From Deltaproteobacteria bacterium (GTDB taxonomy: Bacteria; Desulfobacterota; Desulfarculia; Adiutricales; Adiutricaceae), in contig JAITQT010000457.1 in the NCBI GenBank assembly GCA_031288745.1, positions 1-16,170 of the forward strand: a stretch of DNA of 16,170 nucleotides, written 5' to 3'. Below, piece by piece: positions 15,173 to 16,170 of this stretch (its first letter is position 1; every line of letters starts with the position of its first letter). The notes below the pieces were generated by a model. The model made no database searches. It had not been told where the DNA came from and was given only the letters and a program-made list of their open reading frames with translations. The translations under genes were made by a program, and so were the position numbers.

Positions 15173-15376
15173 ATAGGGGGCTACATTGCTGTGGTATGTG
15201 TCGTCCCTTTCAATAGGCTTGGCCCCGCAGCGTTCTCTCTTGTGAACGGGCCCTTAAACGTTCACATTTGTGAACGAACACCGAACTAACACCCCTATCA
15301 TAATTAGCCCTCAAGGCCAAACAGAACAACTCAGATCAGCTTTGAAACGGTCGGGCCTCTGCAAAATTAGAGGCCC
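15173..15376. ncRNA. GC-rich structured island, possible small RNA
   Basis: This island stands out from AT-rich flanks. ATAGGGG (15174-15180) can pair with CCCCTAT (15292-15298), enclosing about 110 bases. Inside are two imperfect palindromes, CGTTC...GAACG at 15231-15248 and 15259-15276. The first is flanked by GGCCC/GGGCC segments that extend its stem with a bulge. Downstream, GGGCCTCT (15353-15360) and AGAGGCCC (15369-15376) form a perfect eight-base-pair hairpin with an eight-base loop and no following T-run. Structure-rich islands in AT-rich spacers often mark small RNAs, but they may equally be protein-binding DNA. No known RNA family was recognised and the strand is undecided. Confidence 0.3.
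15231..15276. repeat. Tandem imperfect palindromes sharing GTGAACG
   Basis: CGTTCTCTCTTGTGAACG (15231-15248) and CGTTCACATTTGTGAACG (15259-15276) agree at 15 of 18 positions and are 28 bases centre to centre. The second is an almost perfect dyad with eight-base-pair arms CGTTCACA/TGTGAACG. The heptamer GTGAACG occurs here three times and once in each arm of the long inverted repeat. This looks like a pair of binding sites for a dimeric protein, or two hairpins if transcribed. The binding partner is not visible in the window. Confidence 0.6.
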
Positions 15377-15443
15377 AGAACAACTAGACAAAAGATATTT
15401 TAAGAAGGTCATCGGCTTTATTTCTTAATTTAAACGAACGCAT

Positions 15444-15737
15444 TTAAAATAAATAACAGATAAAGGCTGCGGCGAAATATAAGGTAATTTCCGAGCTAAT
15501 AAGTCGAAGGCTTAGAGGCCTAATTTTATTGGAAAGCGAATTCGAGTAAAAGAAAAAAGGGCCATTTTTGAGCCGTCTTCTAAAAGAGGTGCGGATAAAC
15601 GGTTTCTAAAATAATCAAAATATTCTTGGACAGCTCTAGAAAAAAAAGTAATAAAATAGCTATTTATTAAAATTTGCTGGATGATTTCTTCTAGATATGC
15701 TGACACTCCTATTTTCAGAAACCTCAGACATATTCAT
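15444..15737 (-). pseudogene. Possible decayed small reading frame
   Basis: Three overlapping minus-strand frames follow each other: a short frame from ATG at 15737 (MNMSEVSENR...), a frame open to the stop at 15512 (VSAYLEEIIQQILINSYFIT...), and a third frame open from 15605 to the stop at 15444 that ends in a hydrophobic segment (LYFAAAFICYLF). Joined by two frameshifts they would give a protein of roughly 95 residues with a C-terminal membrane-like helix. A TATAAT box lies just upstream at 15764-15759. No good ribosome site is seen, including at the GTG at 15706, and I recognise no family. It may be a gene remnant or only AT-rich chance openness. Confidence 0.2.
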
Positions 15738-16070
15738 TTTGTAGTGATAGTCAAAGAAATTATACCGCAAATCTTACACAGTAAAAAGTGACAGAGAGAA
15801 AAAAATGACGGTAAGAGGGGCAATGGCTATTACTTTTTACAGGACAGATTTTTTTTGATGGTAGGAGAGCCACCGGGTTTTAAAATTTCGAGCGCAGGGA
15901 GCGATGGAGAGCAACAATAGAAATAATATAGGTATATTTAAAATATCATAAGCTATTTAGGTCTCTTGTTTAGGCTATTTTCCTTAGGGTAAGCCAAAAG
16001 AGTTTGGTTAGAGAGAGTAACAAGGCTCTCTGTGAATAAAATAGTTCTTCAATCCCAAAATCCCGTGAAA

Positions 16071-16164
16071 TTATGGCTACATTTCGCTAATCCAGTTAAT
16101 AGACCGATTTCATTAAGTATTTTTTTTTCAAAAACTCTTGACTTTCTTTTTTGTTATGGCTACA
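16071..16164 (+). repeat. Direct repeat TTATGGCTACA, two copies
   Basis: The 11-base sequence TTATGGCTACA occurs at 16071-16081 and again at 16154-16164, 83 bases apart, about eight helical turns. The second copy overlaps the -10 box of the edge promoter. That placement is typical of a repressor with an auxiliary upstream operator, but two copies of 11 bases are modest evidence. Confidence 0.4.
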
Positions 16165-16166
16165 AT
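16138..16166 (+). promoter_or_regulatory. Strong sigma-70-like promoter facing right
   Basis: TTGACT (16138-16143) and TACAAT (16161-16166) each match five of six consensus bases and are separated by the ideal 17 bases. Transcription would start just beyond the window end and run rightwards, away from all the genes seen here. The -10 box overlaps the second copy of the direct repeat TTATGGCTACA (16154-16164; first copy 16071-16081), which could be a regulator site. Its target gene is outside the window. Confidence 0.5.
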
Positions 16167-16170
16167 GTGG

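Larger units (their letters stand above)
15057..16170. other. Long region without a convincing gene
   Basis: This stretch is mostly AT-rich and has frequent stops in all frames. What can be seen: a GC-rich island with palindromes and a strong hairpin (15173-15376); a possible decayed minus-strand reading frame (15444-15737); a TATAAT box on the minus strand at 15764-15759, with only a poor -35 partner; a nine-base inverted repeat GTAAAAAGT/ACTTTTTAC at 15781-15789 and 15832-15840; a six-base-pair AGAGAG/CTCTCT stem near 16010-16031; and a directly repeated TTATGGCTACA near the right edge. I found no tRNA arms, no SRP RNA signature, no rRNA and no CRISPR repeats. The next gene presumably starts beyond the right edge. 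Confidence 0.6.

Noticed and set aside
15170..15310. 6S RNA on the minus strand
   Set aside because: GACGACACAT and GTGTTCG recall short pieces of proteobacterial 6S RNA. However, the enclosing stem gives only about 135 bases and I could not draw the required long closing stem and central bubble.
15353..15376. Intrinsic terminator
   Set aside because: The eight-base-pair GC-rich hairpin is strong, but no T-run follows it on either strand.
14843..16170. CRISPR array, tRNA or rRNA in the gene-free region
   Set aside because: No regularly spaced repeats, no cloverleaf or T-arm consensus and no rRNA-like sequence were found on either strand.

Overview
The window looks like a chromosomal segment of a moderately AT-leaning Gram-negative bacterium. 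A lipoprotein with a type II signal, a PlsB-type acyltransferase and an MJ0042 zinc-ribbon/DUF3426 membrane protein point to a proteobacterial relative, and Desulfobacterota/Deltaproteobacteria is my best guess from that gene set. This placement is an inference with low confidence. All five recognisable genes lie on the minus strand. Coding DNA is roughly 45-50% G+C where I counted it, and most intergenic DNA is much more AT-rich.

Layout, left to right. Positions 1-61 hold one arm of a 61/62-bp inverted repeat. Positions 77-1036 encode a CsgG/FlgT-like lipoprotein. Positions 1037-1283 are an AT-rich spacer with a small GC-richer foldable island. Positions 1284-10890 hold a tight three-gene operon, transcribed right to left: SNF2-type helicase with a C-terminal DUF3883, DUF1156 adenine-type DNA methylase with a Zn-ribbon, and DUF499 ATPase with an N-terminal Swt1-type HEPN domain. 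Positions 11083-14842 hold a two-gene operon: a zinc-ribbon/DUF3426 membrane protein, then an acyltransferase fused to a glycerol-3-phosphate-dehydrogenase-like domain. Positions 14843-14994 are a leader with operator-like repeats. Positions 14995-15056 hold the second inverted-repeat arm. Positions 15057-16170 are about 1.1 kb with no convincing gene, but with a GC-rich structured island, a possible decayed reading frame, and a strong rightward promoter at the very edge.

The helicase-methylase-ATPase operon is the main system. Its composition and order match what I recall as the Hma (helicase, methylase, ATPase) type of anti-phage locus. It also shares protein families with BREX type 3 (DUF499 and DUF1156 proteins) and DISARM class 1 (SNF2/DUF3883 helicase plus methylase), but no PglZ, DUF1998 or PLD gene is present. 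Two predicted nuclease-like sites are visible: an R-N-x3-H motif in the HEPN domain and a D...E-x-K motif in DUF3883. This suggests a methylation-guarded defence system whose effector is built into the two large enzymes. The most unusual other items are the acyltransferase with a catalytically degenerate dehydrogenase domain, the inverted repeat bracketing the whole 15-kb gene block, and tandem palindromes sharing a heptamer with that repeat.
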